Origin: Marvinbryantia formatexigens DSM 14469
GTDB lineage: Bacteria > Bacillota > Clostridia > Lachnospirales > Lachnospiraceae
DNA: 64,000 nucleotides
Assembly (NCBI RefSeq): GCF_025148285.1
Contig: NZ_CP102268.1
Coordinates: 3,451,001-3,515,000 of the forward strand
Reading direction: 5' to 3'
Below the pieces are notes generated by a model that did not search any database, had not been told where the DNA came from, and saw only the letters and a program-made list of their open reading frames with translations. The position numbers and the translations under genes were made by a program. Below, piece after piece: positions 1 through 8,527 of this stretch. Within the stretch, counting starts at the first letter, position 1. The number at the start of each line of letters is the position of its first letter.

Positions 1-1
1 C

Positions 2-3000
2 GGTGCGAGCCTGACCCTCGCAGGGGATGCCCTTACCATCAGAAAAACGACAGATGATAGTATTGCGAGAGGCATATACGTTACAGGCGGGACGCTTGTT
101 GTGGAAAAGGGAACGGTTGAGGCGGTGTCGGAAGATTCTTGGGGGGCTTACGGTATTTATGTCAGCGGTGGAACGGCTGAAATGAAAGGGGGAACAATCA
201 AGGCAGGAGATCCGGAAGACAGCAATTGGTCGGGTTATGGCATACTTATTTCGGGCAGTGGGTCACTGTCGGTTATTGCCGGAACGGTCAGCGGTTCTGG
301 AGTTGGTCTTGATATTGCAAGCACGGATGTGTCGCTTAGCGGGGGAACCTTTACCGGCGGCTATGACGGCACAGGATATGCTATAGTAACTATTGGATAC
401 AACACGCTCGGCGGAGTATTGGAGAAAGGCTTCGTGTATTATGACGCAGACGGCGCTTATGCGGCGGGGGCAAACAACACAGACACCATTCTCCCTGCCG
501 GAACTTACACCATAGGCGCGTGCAGCGGCCATTCCTATGGAGCATGGTCGTCTGCGGACAGCAAGGTGCATACCCGTACATGCGAATACTGCGGAACAGA
601 GGAGACAACGGAGAACCATCAGTTTGGCGAAGACGGTAAATGTACCGTGGAGGGCTGCACTGCCCAGGCGTCGGCGGGCGTTACTGTGAACGGCCAGACG
701 GAATACTATACGGATATTTCAGCAGCCTTCTCAGCCGCGTCCACGGCGGGGACTAAGGCAGAGGTAAAGCTGCTGGCGGATATTGACTATGGCAGTCAGG
801 GTTATATCTCAATACTAAGCGGAGATATAACGCTTGATCTGAACGGATATACGCTGACAGGTAAGAATCAAAACCAGGTCCTGTTTCTGGAATACTGCCA
901 GATGACCATTAAAGACAGCAGCAACGGGAAAACAGGGACTATCAGAAATATGAACGGGAAAGGAGTCTTTGTAAGGAGCGGAGCATCCCTGACGGTGGAA
1001 AGCGGCAGGATAGAGACAAACCCGGATAGTACAGGCTGGGTTTCCGGGACGGCCATCAATGTGGCCTGGGGAGGAAACCTTACCATTTATGATGGTGAAC
1101 TGGACGGCTATGTTGGTGTCCATTTGAATGAGGGGAGTGTGACGATTCATGGAGGATCGATCAGCGGTTCCTGGTATGCAGTCCGTGAAATTAACAAACA
1201 GGACAATGTGACGTTGTACGGCGGAACTTATACAGGGGGCCTCAATACCAAGAATAAGACCTTTGCCCAAATTTTGGGTGAGGGAAGAGCGTATTATGAT
1301 ACAGAAACCGGCAGCTTCTTGACAGAGGGGCTGAACCAGACCGGGGAACTGGCGGTCGGGAAGACAGTTTCCATTCAGGCGGCTCCGGTACAGATCACAG
1401 ACGGTCCATCTGACCTGAAGCTGTCCTACGGATTTGCGAGCGGTACGGCGAAGCTGCAGGTGACTGCGGAAAAAGGGGAAACTGTGACAGGGGAAATCTC
1501 TTACCAGTGGTACCGGGTAAACGAAGAGGAAGGTGGAACGGATGAGGCTCTTACCGACAGTGAGGGCGGATATGCCGGAAGCCGGACGGACACCCTGGTT
1601 CTGCCGGACAGCTGGGTAAGCGGCGGGAGCGGAAACTTCTATTGTGTGGTTTCCTGCGGCGGCTATTCCGTGTCCAGCCGGACGGTCCATGCTGAGATCG
1701 AAGTGTGCCCTCACAGCCAGATCACAGGCGGAGTCTGCCAGGGCTGCGGCAAGACATTTGAGGCCAGCGTTTCAGACGGCGCAGGCGGTGATGGGGTCTA
1801 TTATGAGGTCTTTGAGGATGCCTGGACAGCGGCGCAGGGAAAGACGGCTGAGGTAACACTGCTGGCAGATGTGGAAGTCAGCGCAACCCTTACGGTAACG
1901 TCCGGCAGTAATATCACCTTAAAGAGCGAAAAGGACAGCAACTATACCATCTCCGGAAATGTTTTTAATTCGGCGAGCGGACTGATTAATGTTGCTTCCG
2001 GGGGAACCCTTACGCTGAAGAGCGGAACCGTTAAAAATGGAGCGGGCGGAAACAATGCCATTGCAGTAAATGGCGGGCATTTTGTCCTGAACGGCGGAAC
2101 TGCTGCGGCAACGGCGGACGGACATTCCGGCGTCTGCGTGTACAACAGGGGAACGGCAGAAATCCAGACGGGGAACGTCAGCGGGGATATTGGCGTGGCG
2201 GCGGCTTCCGATGGAAGTATCATCACTATTCTGGACGGAAACATCAGCGGCAGGGCAAGCGGCGTGTATGTCAGCGGTTCCGGGGCAAAGATCACGATCA
2301 CAGGAGGCAGCATCAGCGCTTCCAATACAAAAGGGGAAAACGGTGCAGACGGCGCGGCACTCAGAATCCAGAGTTCTGGTAGTGCGCTCCTTTCCGGAGG
2401 AAGTTACAGCGGTGCATATGGCATCTTGATTGATAGCGGAAACTCTATTACGCTGAAAGAGCTTTTAAATGTAGGCGGGGACCTGAAGTATGCTTATTAT
2501 TCTTCCAATGGGGTGCTGGTTACGGAAGGTCTGGACGGTAAAACGCTGACGGGTCCGCTGACTGTAGAAAAATGCGGACACAGTTACAAAACCTGGACAG
2601 ATAAAGAAGATGGAGAGAACCACATCGGAACATGTGTGGTATGTGGGCATGAAGAAACAAAACCCCATGACTGGGATACAGACGGAAGCTGTAAGGCAGA
2701 AGGCTGTACTGCACAGGCGGCAGCCAGTGTGGAAATCGGTGATGCTTCAAAGTATTTCAGCACTATAGAAGAAGCGTGGACCTATGCGCAGGAGAACAGC
2801 TCTGACAGTTCCACAGCGGTAGTAACTCTGCTTACGGATGTGGTGGTAACAAGCCCGCTGACTGTGACCAGTGGGAATATTACACTGGCCGGCGTAGGGG
2901 GCGATGGAAACATTCATTCTATTTCCGGCAATATTCCTTATGATAGTGCTACCAGTATACCGGCGATTATTCATGTTACCGGCGGTGTACTGACATTCCA

Positions 3001-4024
3001 AAGTGGAACAATCAACAGCACAAATGCTCAGGGTGAGGGAATCCGCGTAACTGCAGGCATTCTAAACATGAAGGGCGGTACAATTTATGCCGGCGGTGAG
3101 GGTATACTTGTTGCCAGTAGTGGCGCAGTGGTCAACATTGAGTCCGGAAGTATTTCCGGTGAAAGCCGCGGTCTTTCTGTTAGTGCAGCAGGTAAAGTTA
3201 CTCTTTCTGGAGGCACTTTTTCCAGCACCAGTTACGGCAATGCAGTATTTTGTTATACGGGCAAGTCGGTTGGCAGTATTCTCGAAGAAAACTATGCTTA
3301 TAAACAGAATGATAGTTGGGTGAGCGACACCTCTGTTGGAACTCTGAAAGGCACGGTCATAGTGGAAGAGGCACCCATTAAGAACCTGATAGTCAAAGCT
3401 GATAAATCTGATGTAACGGTCAGTCTTGATGAGGTGGTGACGATTACTGCTGAAGTGGAATTGTCCAAAGATTATACAGATTCGGATGTGACTTATAAAT
3501 GGTATTGTGGAGGACATCTTCTTTATGAGACAAAGGAAATGGTATATATCCCAGAGTGGAGCGGCATGCAGACCTTTATCTGTGAAGTAAGTTGTGATGG
3601 CTATACCGTAACTGGCAGTGCTGTTATTAATGTGAGAGAACCAGATGCAATAGCCTACACCATTACCATTCCGGCAACTGCCGTTGCGGGCGGAGATGCC
3701 GTCAGCGTTGGAATCAATACAAAAGAACCATTCAACTTAAATGGCGGAACGGTCAGTGTTTCTGTCAGCGGTGGAATTGATAAAAACGGGAAACTGACCT
3801 TAACCAATACAGATAATTCTGGAAGCAGTGTGACGTCAGAGATGCTTGTAGAAGGAAAAAAATATACAGGCGGGGCAGTTGCAGAGTTTAAGGCAGAGAG
3901 CGACCCGGCAGTTTCCCTTTCCTTTAAGGAGCCGACAGAAACAAATATCCTGGCAGGAACCTATGAGGGAACCGTCACATTTTCGATTGATTATACAGCA
4001 GCGGAAGGAGGGACGACAGAATGA
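2..4024 (+). CDS. Large secreted surface protein (beta-helix, zinc-ribbon and Ig-like repeats), 5' partial
   Basis: The frame is open from the first codon of the window, so the N-terminus and any signal peptide lie upstream; 1340 residues are visible. Most of the chain is Gly/Ser/Thr-rich with repeated GGT, SGG and 'LNGG/MKGGT' turns, as in right-handed parallel beta-helix adhesins. Three Cys/His zinc-ribbon-like inserts (about 521-670, 1707-1760 and 2570-2720) each precede a segment of the form 'Y(Y/F)...AxxxA...AEVTLLADV', so the protein is built from three related units. Two Ig-like stretches with QWY/KWY and FxCxVSC motifs lie near 1500-1700 and 3490-3630. The last ~120 residues resemble the two small exported proteins downstream. 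No sorting signal is visible at the C-terminus. The stop overlaps the next ATG by 4 bp. A surface adhesin or matrix role is inferred; no enzyme motif is seen. Confidence 0.8.
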   Translation, partial: GASLTLAGDALTIRKTTDDSIARGIYVTGGTLVVEKGTVEAVSEDSWGAYGIYVSGGTAEMKGGTIKAGDPEDSNWSGYGILISGSGSLSVIAGTVSGSGVGLDIASTDVSLSGGTFTGGYDGTGYAIVTIGYNTLGGVLEKGFVYYDADGAYAAGANNTDTILPAGTYTIGACSGHSYGAWSSADSKVHTRTCEYCGTEETTENHQFGEDGKCTVEGCTAQASAGVTVNGQTEYYTDISAAFSAASTAGTKAEVKLLADIDYGSQGYISILSGDITLDLNGYTLTGKNQNQVLFLEYCQMTIKDSSNGKTGTIRNMNGKGVFVRSGASLTVESGRIETNPDSTGWVSGTAINVAWGGNLTIYDGELDGYVGVHLNEGSVTIHGGSISGSWYAVREINKQDNVTLYGGTYTGGLNTKNKTFAQILGEGRAYYDTETGSFLTEGLNQTGELAVGKTVSIQAAPVQITDGPSDLKLSYGFASGTAKLQVTAEKGETVTGEISYQWYRVNEEEGGTDEALTDSEGGYAGSRTDTLVLPDSWVSGGSGNFYCVVSCGGYSVSSRTVHAEIEVCPHSQITGGVCQGCGKTFEASVSDGAGGDGVYYEVFEDAWTAAQGKTAEVTLLADVEVSATLTVTSGSNITLKSEKDSNYTISGNVFNSASGLINVASGGTLTLKSGTVKNGAGGNNAIAVNGGHFVLNGGTAAATADGHSGVCVYNRGTAEIQTGNVSGDIGVAAASDGSIITILDGNISGRASGVYVSGSGAKITITGGSISASNTKGENGADGAALRIQSSGSALLSGGSYSGAYGILIDSGNSITLKELLNVGGDLKYAYYSSNGVLVTEGLDGKTLTGPLTVEKCGHSYKTWTDKEDGENHIGTCVVCGHEETKPHDWDTDGSCKAEGCTAQAAASVEIGDASKYFSTIEEAWTYAQENSSDSSTAVVTLLTDVVVTSPLTVTSGNITLAGVGGDGNIHSISGNIPYDSATSIPAIIHVTGGVLTFQSGTINSTNAQGEGIRVTAGILNMKGGTIYAGGEGILVASSGAVVNIESGSISGESRGLSVSAAGKVTLSGGTFSSTSYGNAVFCYTGKSVGSILEENYAYKQNDSWVSDTSVGTLKGTVIVEEAPIKNLIVKADKSDVTVSLDEVVTITAEVELSKDYTDSDVTYKWYCGGHLLYETKEMVYIPEWSGMQTFICEVSCDGYTVTGSAVINVREPDAIAYTITIPATAVAGGDAVSVGINTKEPFNLNGGTVSVSVSGGIDKNGKLTLTNTDNSGSSVTSEMLVEGKKYTGGAVAEFKAESDPAVSLSFKEPTETNILAGTYEGTVTFSIDYTAAEGGTTE

Positions 4025-4545
4025 GCAGTAACAACCCGAAAGGGAAGACAGGAAAAATCCTTCTTCTGATCGTGCTGGTAATCCTGCTTGTGGGAGCCGG
4101 GGTATTTGTGGGGCTGAACTGGAATAACTGGTTCGGGGAGGATGCCCCGCAGGGCGGCGGTCTGGCCACGGATGAAAATGCCCAGGACTGGACCGGCGAG
4201 CAGGACGTGTACGAAGGGGAGAAAAACACGGACACCATTGATATCCCCGGATACGGGAGCATTACCCTGAAGGCGGATGCCGCAGAGCAGTCCGTGAATC
4301 TGTACAACCCGGAGCAGAATACCTGCTACTTCCGCATGACGCTGCTGCTGTCAGACGGCACGCAGTTATGGCAGTCCGGCCTCATAGAGCCGGGGAAGGG
4401 AATCTATGATATCACGCTGGAGCAGACGCTTGCCGCAGGAACATATGAGGATGCGGTGCTGAAATACGAATGCTTCGCGATGGATGACGCACAGACGCCG
4501 TTAAACGGCTCTGAAATAAAATTAACATTAAATGTAATTAATTAA
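4021..4545 (+). CDS. Membrane-anchored extracytoplasmic protein, unknown function
   Basis: This 174-residue protein has a short basic N-terminus (KGKTGK), one hydrophobic segment at about residues 12-33, then an acidic, Gly-rich linker and a compact extracellular domain. That domain contains 'LYNPEQNTCYFRMTLLLSDG' and ends in a beta-rich 'AGTYEDAVLKYECF' stretch. It overlaps the large surface-protein gene by ATGA, implying translational coupling. The next gene follows after 12 bp with an AGGAGG site. I know proteins of this layout from Lachnospiraceae surface-protein clusters but can name no function. It may anchor or help assemble the neighbouring secreted proteins; that is inference from position only. 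Confidence 0.75.
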   Translation: MSSNNPKGKTGKILLLIVLVILLVGAGVFVGLNWNNWFGEDAPQGGGLATDENAQDWTGEQDVYEGEKNTDTIDIPGYGSITLKADAAEQSVNLYNPEQNTCYFRMTLLLSDGTQLWQSGLIEPGKGIYDITLEQTLAAGTYEDAVLKYECFAMDDAQTPLNGSEIKLTLNVIN

Positions 4546-4557
4546 AGGAGGATCACC

Positions 4558-5067
4558 ATGATGAAAAACAGAAAGTATCTTACAAAAGGACTTGCAGGAG
4601 TGCTTGCAGCAGGAATGATCGCAGGAGGAGCGCTGACTGCTTTTGCAGCAGAAAACGATACGCTGACAGTGACGTATGCAAAAGATTCCAGGTATGTACT
4701 GAGCATCCCGAAAACTGTGACGCTGAGTGAAACAGTAAGTGTTGCTGCAGAGCCGATCACTCTTACAGAAAGTAATGTGGCAACAGGCAAGAAAGTGGCG
4801 GTTACTGTTGCAAGCGGAATATCAGGCGGCAAGGTAACGCTTACAGATTCTGCAGATGCAGCAAATAAGATAACATCCACCGTCAGCCTGATCGCAGGAG
4901 GGGAAGCAATCGAAGATAACGCGGTGGTGGCAGAATTTACAGCAAACGCACTGACAGCAGATGAAGGAACAGGTACATTACATTTCGCTGCACTTGGAAC
5001 GGTAGGAGCAGGTAATTACACCGGACAGATTGTATTCACTTCATCAGTTGTAGACAGCACGAACTAA
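4558..5067 (+). CDS. Small exported surface protein with 'SIPK' module (paralogue 1)
   Basis: The 169-residue product has a clear signal peptide (MMKNRK, hydrophobic core, cleavage expected after ALTAFAA). The mature part of ~140 residues is a single beta-rich domain that starts 'LTVTYAKDSRYVLSIPKTV' and ends 'GAGNYTGQIVFTSSVV'. The same framing pattern (Y-x-[ILM]-[ST]-I-P ... G-x-Y-x-[GA]-x-V-x-F) occurs in the next gene and at the C-terminus of the large protein upstream. It has no cysteines and no sorting signal. AGGAGG at 4546-4551 suits either of the two adjacent ATGs. A structural or pilin-like subunit role is a guess; no family name is certain. Confidence 0.8.
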   Translation: MMKNRKYLTKGLAGVLAAGMIAGGALTAFAAENDTLTVTYAKDSRYVLSIPKTVTLSETVSVAAEPITLTESNVATGKKVAVTVASGISGGKVTLTDSADAANKITSTVSLIAGGEAIEDNAVVAEFTANALTADEGTGTLHFAALGTVGAGNYTGQIVFTSSVVDSTN

Positions 5068-5088
5068 ACACCGGGAGGCGGCATAGGC

Positions 5089-5580
5089 ATGGAAACAGGG
5101 AAAAAACGGAAAAAAAGAGCTGCGGGAATAGTCCTTGCAGCGGCTGTCCTGGCAATGTCCGTCTGCACAGCGTATGCCGCTGACGGCAGCCAGTCGCAGT
5201 CCATGCAGCTCACCATCAAAAAGGATGCGTCCTACACAATGTCCATCCCGAAGAGCCAGGATATCGTTTTCGGTACGGTGGACACAGAAATCGGCAAATT
5301 GTCTGTGACAGGGGAGATCGGTACAAAGCAGGAGGTCCGTGTCAGCGTGGATACCACGGAATTTACGGATACTGCGGATGCCGGGAACCATTTCCTGTTT
5401 GCACTCTGGCAGGGAAGCGGGGTATTTACCGGGAAGACCTGGAGCAGTAAGGAACTGGAAGGCAGTGGGACACCTGTCCTGCTGACCGTCCACATCCCCA
5501 GCGAAACATGGGGGAAAACCAGTCCGGGCACCTACCGGGCAGTGGTCACCTTTGCGGCAGAGCTTGCTGATACACAGTAA
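5089..5580 (+). CDS. Small exported surface protein with 'SIPK' module (paralogue 2)
   Basis: The 163-residue product has a basic start (METGKKRKKR), a hydrophobic core and a likely cleavage after AYA. The mature domain opens 'LTIKKDASYTMSIPKSQDI' and closes 'SPGTYRAVVTFAAEL', matching the pattern of the preceding gene with low overall identity, so the two are divergent paralogues rather than a recent duplication. Spacing of 21 bp to the gene before and 30 bp to the gene after supports one operon. No catalytic residues are apparent. It is probably an exported structural component of the same surface system. Confidence 0.78.
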   Translation: METGKKRKKRAAGIVLAAAVLAMSVCTAYAADGSQSQSMQLTIKKDASYTMSIPKSQDIVFGTVDTEIGKLSVTGEIGTKQEVRVSVDTTEFTDTADAGNHFLFALWQGSGVFTGKTWSSKELEGSGTPVLLTVHIPSETWGKTSPGTYRAVVTFAAELADTQ

Positions 5581-5610
5581 GACCGGAAATTTCAGAGAGG
5601 AGGCGGGAAA

Positions 5611-6339
5611 GTGGGATTTTTAAAGAAAGGGATCCGGACACTGGCGGAAGCGGCGGCGCTGTGCCTCCTGCTCACTGTGCTCCCGGCGCCTGTGCAGGCG
5701 CAGGAGGCGCAGACCGGGCAGGACAGCCAGACCGTGCTGACCACAAAGGTGGACGGACATCCGGATACTGTGGATAAAGGCAGTGGGGAAGTGACGCTTG
5801 ACGACGGGACGGCTGTGACTGTGGAAGGGGACAGCCTGCCGGACGGGCTGCTCTTCGTGGTGGAACACATACTGGAGGAAGAAAACGGGGAAACCCATGA
5901 CTGGATCGAGAAATGTATGGAAGGGCTTGGGACGAACCTGCATGTCTACGATATTTATTTTGTGGACAGCAACGGACAGCGTTATGAGGTGGACGGGCAG
6001 ATCAACATCAGCATCAGCATCAGCCTGGACAGTGCATACAGAAACCCGTCCGTCTATTATGTGTCCGGACAGGGCAGCGTGACCCGGATGGAGAGCAGTG
6101 TATCCGGCGGAAAGATTTCCTTTGCCACCACACACAACAGCTATTATGTGCTGGCAGAGCAGCCGGAGGGCGGAAACGAAACGGAAACACCGGGCAGCTC
6201 CTCCGGAAGCGATGCGAAAGGAGCCGCGGCAAAGACCGGGGATGAAACAGACCCGATGCTGTGGATACTGCTCTGCGGAGGCTCGGTAATGGTTCTGCTG
6301 GTCTGCGCGGCAGGAAGAAACAGAAGCAAAGCAGATTAA
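5611..6339 (+). CDS. Cell-wall-anchored surface protein with KTG-type sorting tail
   Basis: This 242-residue protein starts at GTG after GAGAGGAGG. It has an N-terminal signal peptide (cleavage expected near VQAQE), an acidic Gly/Asp-rich middle, a beta-rich domain at about residues 80-185, and a C-terminus made of a Ser/Gly linker, 'AAKTGDETD', a hydrophobic span of ~20 residues and a basic tail (GRNRSKAD). That tail is the layout of sortase substrates, although the motif is AAKTGD rather than LPXTG; KTGD variants are common in Lachnospiraceae. It closes the surface operon and could be its wall anchor. No sortase gene is present in the window. Confidence 0.75.
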   Translation: MGFLKKGIRTLAEAAALCLLLTVLPAPVQAQEAQTGQDSQTVLTTKVDGHPDTVDKGSGEVTLDDGTAVTVEGDSLPDGLLFVVEHILEEENGETHDWIEKCMEGLGTNLHVYDIYFVDSNGQRYEVDGQINISISISLDSAYRNPSVYYVSGQGSVTRMESSVSGGKISFATTHNSYYVLAEQPEGGNETETPGSSSGSDAKGAAAKTGDETDPMLWILLCGGSVMVLLVCAAGRNRSKAD

Positions 6340-6396
6340 AAATGAAAAAGCGGGAACGGATACGAATCTCTGTTAAGCCGCTTATGTAAAAAAAGC

Positions 6397-6422
6397 GGGC
6401 AGCATGATAAAACGTGCTGCCC
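6397..6422. terminator. Hairpin after the surface operon
   Basis: GGGCAGCA and TGCTGCCC form an 8-bp stem with a 10-nt loop. On the + strand no T-run follows; on the - strand the stem is followed by GCTTTTTTTAC. The element closes the operon but looks better formed for leftward transcription, so its role is uncertain. Confidence 0.35.
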
Positions 6423-6449
6423 TGCAGTCTATAGCGGGGAGGGACAGTT

Positions 6450-7079
6450 TTGGAAAAGAGATGCTGTATCTGCGAAACCGGGGGCGAGAGCCTTCTGCGT
6501 CTGTCTGACGGTTATATATGTGCGCCGTGTGCCATGAAAGGGAATGACTATGGCATGGTGAGGCGCAGGCGGTTTGGAAAAGAAGGAAGATATCTGCAGC
6601 TGGATATGGAAAAAGCATGGCGGACACACAGCGAACTGGACACGCAGATGTTTTTCAACAGAATGAGGCATATAGAGATTGTACGCAGGGCGCTAAAGCC
6701 TTCCCGGATTTCACCGGACGGGCATATCCTGGTGGATGGAAATGCACGTTATTTGTATCTGAACGAGGGAGAACTGTTTGGAAACACGTATTATTCCCTC
6801 TGCTATGAAATAAAAGCTGTCAGGGCGTTTTATCTGGACCGTTTCTATGAAGTGTCCGGAACAACGAAAGAAAAAAAGAATTTCTTCCTCCGCCTTGTAA
6901 TCGAACTGAAGGACGAATATGTCCCGTATCTCAGCTACAGGCTGTGTGCGACCTCCCTGATGTACCCGCAGCCTTATGAGCGGATGGCGCGGTTTGAGGG
7001 CGAGCAGGCGCTGAAGTTTCTGGAAGGTGTGACGGGGAAAAACGCTTCGGAGGAAACAGAAACCTGGATGATTTCTTAG
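6450..7079 (+). CDS. Unknown protein with N-terminal zinc-ribbon-like CxxC pairs
   Basis: The 209-residue product starts at TTG, chosen because GGGGAGGGA lies 6-13 bases upstream and no in-frame ATG precedes the conserved part. The N-terminus has two cysteine pairs, CCIC (residues 5-8) and CAPC (about 24-27), as in small zinc ribbons. The rest has alternating strand/helix character with a Tyr-rich segment near 'YSLCYEIKAVRAFYLDRFYE'. No catalytic motif or membrane segment is seen. It stands alone between a surface operon and a terminator. I do not recognise the family; a DUF4428-like zinc-binding protein is one possibility. Confidence 0.6.
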   Translation: MEKRCCICETGGESLLRLSDGYICAPCAMKGNDYGMVRRRRFGKEGRYLQLDMEKAWRTHSELDTQMFFNRMRHIEIVRRALKPSRISPDGHILVDGNARYLYLNEGELFGNTYYSLCYEIKAVRAFYLDRFYEVSGTTKEKKNFFLRLVIELKDEYVPYLSYRLCATSLMYPQPYERMARFEGEQALKFLEGVTGKNASEETETWMIS

Positions 7080-7113
7080 TTGCGGCGGATTATTAAGACA
7101 TGAAGAGTTTATG

Positions 7114-7138
7114 GCGGTGCATATTTTGCACCGCTTTT
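7114..7138 (+). terminator. Rho-independent terminator
   Basis: GCGGTGCA / TGCACCGC form an 8-bp GC-rich stem with a 5-nt loop followed by TTTTAT, just after the TTG-initiated zinc-ribbon gene. Confidence 0.75.
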
Positions 7139-7202
7139 ATAGTGGAAATTTCATAATAAAGATAAAAAATACATTTAACTGAGAAAAAATCTGATTTATA
7201 TG

Positions 7203-7230
7203 TTGAAAAGTAAGGAAAGTGAGATATAAT
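7203..7230 (+). promoter_or_regulatory. Sigma-A-type promoter of the rloAB-like operon
   Basis: TTGAAA and TATAAT are separated by 16 bp and lie 29 bp upstream of the ATPase start codon, after the terminator of the preceding gene. Confidence 0.65.
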
Positions 7231-7258
7231 AGTGTATAAAGAGAAGTGAGGTGCAAAT

Positions 7259-8521
7259 ATGCTTATTCAGTTTAGTTTTAAAAATTTTAAATCATTTCGG
7301 GACGAAGCAACACTGGATCTGTCAGCAGCTAAAATGACAGAATTTGCGGAGAGGGTAGTTACAGTAGGCAATGAAAGAATTTTACCCATAGCGGCTATCT
7401 ATGGCGCGAATGCCAGCGGGAAGTCCAATATATATAATGCGTTTGAGTATATGGCGGATTATGTGATTGAGTCTTTCAAGTATGGGGATGAAGAGGAAAG
7501 GTTTGAAGAATTCAAGCCAACACCGTTTCTGTTTGACAGTGTTTCAGAGGAAGCGGAATCCAGTTTCGAGGTGTATTTTACGATTCCGGGAGATAAATCA
7601 GAGAGAACATATAATTATGGCTTTTGTGTGGATGCTCATGGAGTAACAGAAGAATGGCTGAATACAAAGGCCAGAACAGCGCGTAAATATACGAGTGTTT
7701 TTTATCGTTCTGTTGAGGAGGATGTTTTGGATTTATCCGGACTTCCTAAGAACAGCAGGGAAAATATTCGGGTGGCTTTGGAGCAGCAGGTTTTGATTGT
7801 TTCGCTGGGAGCAAAACTGAGGGTAAATAAGTGCAAAGATATACGGGATTGGTTTCTTGCGAATGAGTTTGCGGATTTTGGTGATTTATTTACAAATTTC
7901 TTCTTATCGCGGCGCTTGCCAAAAGGATTTGTAGAAGATACAAGTGTTCAGAAACAGGTTATTGAGTATTTTTCCTCTTTCGATGAGCATATAAAAGATT
8001 TTGAGATAGAAAAACTTCCGAATGATGGGGAAAGCAAAGAAGAAGTATACAAAATCAACGCATTGCACAAAAAAATAGATTCGGATACATTTGCCGCAAT
8101 CCCATTAGGGATGGAATCCGCAGGAACTCTGAAAATGTTTGCACTTTATCCGGAACTGCAGGATGTGCTGGAAAAAGGAAGTGTATTTTTTATTGATGAG
8201 CTGAATGCCCGGTTACATCCGCTGTTAGTTCGTAATTTTTTGCTTACTTTCCTTAATCCGGAAATTAATACGAATCATGCACAGTTGATTTTTACGACAC
8301 ACGATACATGGCAGCTGTCGAACCAGCTTCTGCGCAGGGACGAGGTATGGTTTACGGAAAAAGATGAGCAGGGAATATCAAAGCTGTATTCACTGGCAGA
8401 TTTTATAGATGAGTCGGGTTCCAGAATCCGAAAAGATGAGAGCTATGAAAAAAATTATCTGATTGGAAAATATGGCGCTATTCCGACTTTGAAAAGCATT
8501 GATATCTTTAAGGAGGCATAG
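7259..8521 (+). CDS. RloA-like AAA ATPase (AbiLi-type, ABC-ATPase fold)
   Basis: This 420-residue protein has the complete SMC/ABC-like ATPase set: 'NFKSFRDEATL' at the N-terminus, Walker A GANASGKS (49-56), a signature-like GMESAGT (284-290), Walker B SVFFIDEL (308-315) followed by NARLHP, and an H-switch His348 in FTTHD. It belongs to the AAA_15/AAA_21 ATPases of abortive-infection and restriction-linked systems (RloA, AbiLi). The next gene, 6 bp downstream, encodes the RloB partner. Together they match the AbiL layout, where the ATPase senses infection and RloB is thought to be the effector. The promoter and terminator upstream show it is an independent unit. Its phage targets cannot be inferred. 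Confidence 0.85.
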   Translation: MLIQFSFKNFKSFRDEATLDLSAAKMTEFAERVVTVGNERILPIAAIYGANASGKSNIYNAFEYMADYVIESFKYGDEEERFEEFKPTPFLFDSVSEEAESSFEVYFTIPGDKSERTYNYGFCVDAHGVTEEWLNTKARTARKYTSVFYRSVEEDVLDLSGLPKNSRENIRVALEQQVLIVSLGAKLRVNKCKDIRDWFLANEFADFGDLFTNFFLSRRLPKGFVEDTSVQKQVIEYFSSFDEHIKDFEIEKLPNDGESKEEVYKINALHKKIDSDTFAAIPLGMESAGTLKMFALYPELQDVLEKGSVFFIDELNARLHPLLVRNFLLTFLNPEINTNHAQLIFTTHDTWQLSNQLLRRDEVWFTEKDEQGISKLYSLADFIDESGSRIRKDESYEKNYLIGKYGAIPTLKSIDIFKEA

Positions 8522-8527
8522 CGGTAT

